Origin: JADCRZ01 sp037718865
Lineage (GTDB): Bacteria > Bacteroidota > Bacteroidia > Chitinophagales > Chitinophagaceae
DNA length: 64,000 nucleotides
Reading direction: 5' to 3'
Assembly (NCBI GenBank): GCA_037718865.1
Contig: JBBJMP010000002.1
Span: forward strand, 310,001-374,000
The number at the start of each line of letters is the position of its first letter. Position 1 is the first letter of the stretch. A program made the position numbers and the translations under genes. Below are positions 63,406 to 64,000 of this stretch, piece after piece. Below the pieces are notes generated by a model, which was given only the letters and a program-made list of their open reading frames with translations, did not search any database and was not told the DNA's origin.

Positions 63406-64000
63406 CTATTCAAAAAAAGGCACGCCCGGTATTCCGTATTTCTTCATGCCTTCTTCATTAATTTCCACACCGATGCCCGGTTTTTCGGAAAGGGTCATGA
63501 AGCTATCTTTTACCCATTCGCCGTCGTATTTCACGATTTCCTTAAACATGGGATCCGTATGAAAATAGGACTGCCATTCCAGTATTAAAAAGTTTGGTAC
63601 CGAAGCGCAGACATGTGCAGAAGCCATCGCTCCCAGGAATGATGCTACCATGTGCGGCGCGAAGGGCACATAATATAAATTGGCCAGGTTAGCGATGCGC
63701 TGACCCTCGCCAAGACCGCCGGCTTTTTGCAGATCCGGCATAACGATATCGACAGCCCCTATCTCGAGCAATCTTCGAAACCCGTACGCCAGGTAATGAT
63801 TTTCGCCGGCACAGATAGGTGTGCTGGTTGAGTCGGTAATGAGCTTGTAGGCTTCAACATTTTCAGCAGGTATTGGTTCTTCCAGCCACATCAGGTTCAA
63901 ATGCTCCAGGCGTTTTGCTACCTGCTGCCCGGTGACGGCATCATAACGGCCATGCATATCCACGCATATGTCGATATTTGGCCCAACGGCTTCGCGTGCT
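63406..64000 (-). CDS. Mandelate racemase/muconate lactonizing enzyme family protein (5' partial)
   Basis: The frame is open to the window edge, where it reads AREAVGPNIDICVDMHGRYD, so the start lies beyond. The barrel carries the enolase-superfamily metal ligands: Asp in CVDMHGRYD, Glu in LWEEP-type MWLEEPIPAEN, and Glu in PICAGENHY; a general base His is in FAPHMVASF. This arrangement suits galactonate dehydratase-like sugar acid dehydratases. The neighbouring isomerase supports a carbohydrate role. About 200 N-terminal residues lie outside the window. Confidence 0.88.
   Translation of the reverse strand, partial: AREAVGPNIDICVDMHGRYDAVTGQQVAKRLEHLNLMWLEEPIPAENVEAYKLITDSTSTPICAGENHYLAYGFRRLLEIGAVDIVMPDLQKAGGLGEGQRIANLANLYYVPFAPHMVASFLGAMASAHVCASVPNFLILEWQSYFHTDPMFKEIVKYDGEWVKDSFMTLSEKPGIGVEINEEGMKKYGIPGVPFFE

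Overview
The window looks like chromosomal DNA of a Bacteroidota bacterium, most likely from the Chitinophagaceae or a related sphingobacterial lineage. The basis is a Bacteroidota-type (subtype iii) type VI secretion locus, a gliding-motility-associated (CHU_C) C-terminal domain, a candidate TAnnTTTG promoter element, rare Shine-Dalgarno motifs, and AGT- or AAGGT-type heptad repeats between genes. The genus cannot be fixed from sequence alone. I found no rRNA, tRNA, CRISPR array or intact insertion sequence.

Region 1 (1-15.0 kb, all +) is a type VI secretion locus that starts before the window: the TssH/ClpV ATPase (5' partial), sheath TssB and TssC, membrane protein TssN, baseplate TssK, TssO, a PKD-bearing TssP-like protein, a periplasmic TPR protein and a lytic transglycosylase. 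A threonine-phosphorylation module follows: FHA protein, a transmembrane Ser/Thr kinase with an outside FGE-like domain, a PEGA-like lipoprotein and a PP2C phosphatase. The kinase linker carries nine T-x-x-I/V motifs that could be phospho-docking sites for the FHA protein.

Region 2 (15.5-28 kb) holds a pirin, a DUF4421-like outer-membrane protein, an Mla-type lipid ABC transporter and an RND efflux locus. It is scarred: MlaD runs into an SDR remnant, another SDR lacks its 5' half, a deletion joins the start of an RND adaptor gene to the second half of its pump gene, and a CHU_C surface-protein gene has a stop and a frameshift.

Region 3 (28-36.4 kb) has an unusual trypsin-like/zinc phospholipase-nuclease fusion, a YncE/phosphoesterase and, convergent to them, a large TPR-CHAT protease. 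Region 4 (36.7-43 kb, mostly -) is a set of housekeeping and surface genes: hydrolase, GNAT, ring-cleaving dioxygenase, and a GT2/methyltransferase/DUF6311-like membrane protein cassette.

Region 5 (43.3-54 kb) is the most novel part. A TIR-pseudokinase-globin gene carries two lesions. It is followed by a small orphan protein and a minus-strand operon read as ECF sigma, TPR/anti-sigma-like membrane protein, subtilisin lipoprotein and TPR-CHAT protease. Divergent from that operon is a second subtilisin (frameshifted) with a small I9-like inhibitor. With region 3 this makes five proteases and a TIR protein within about 26 kb, which suggests a stress-, death- or defence-related neighbourhood (inference).

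Region 6 (54-64 kb) is ordinary: ThuA-like protein, GH10 xylanase, a CBM48-like protein, an SDR, a membrane spermidine-synthase-like protein with a secreted PCMT, a TPM protein, a TIM-barrel isomerase and a 3'-partial enolase-superfamily enzyme. Three genes in the window (about 26.98, 43.6 and 52.27 kb) each appear to lack one base in a short homopolymer, so either pseudogenes or residual sequencing indels must be considered.
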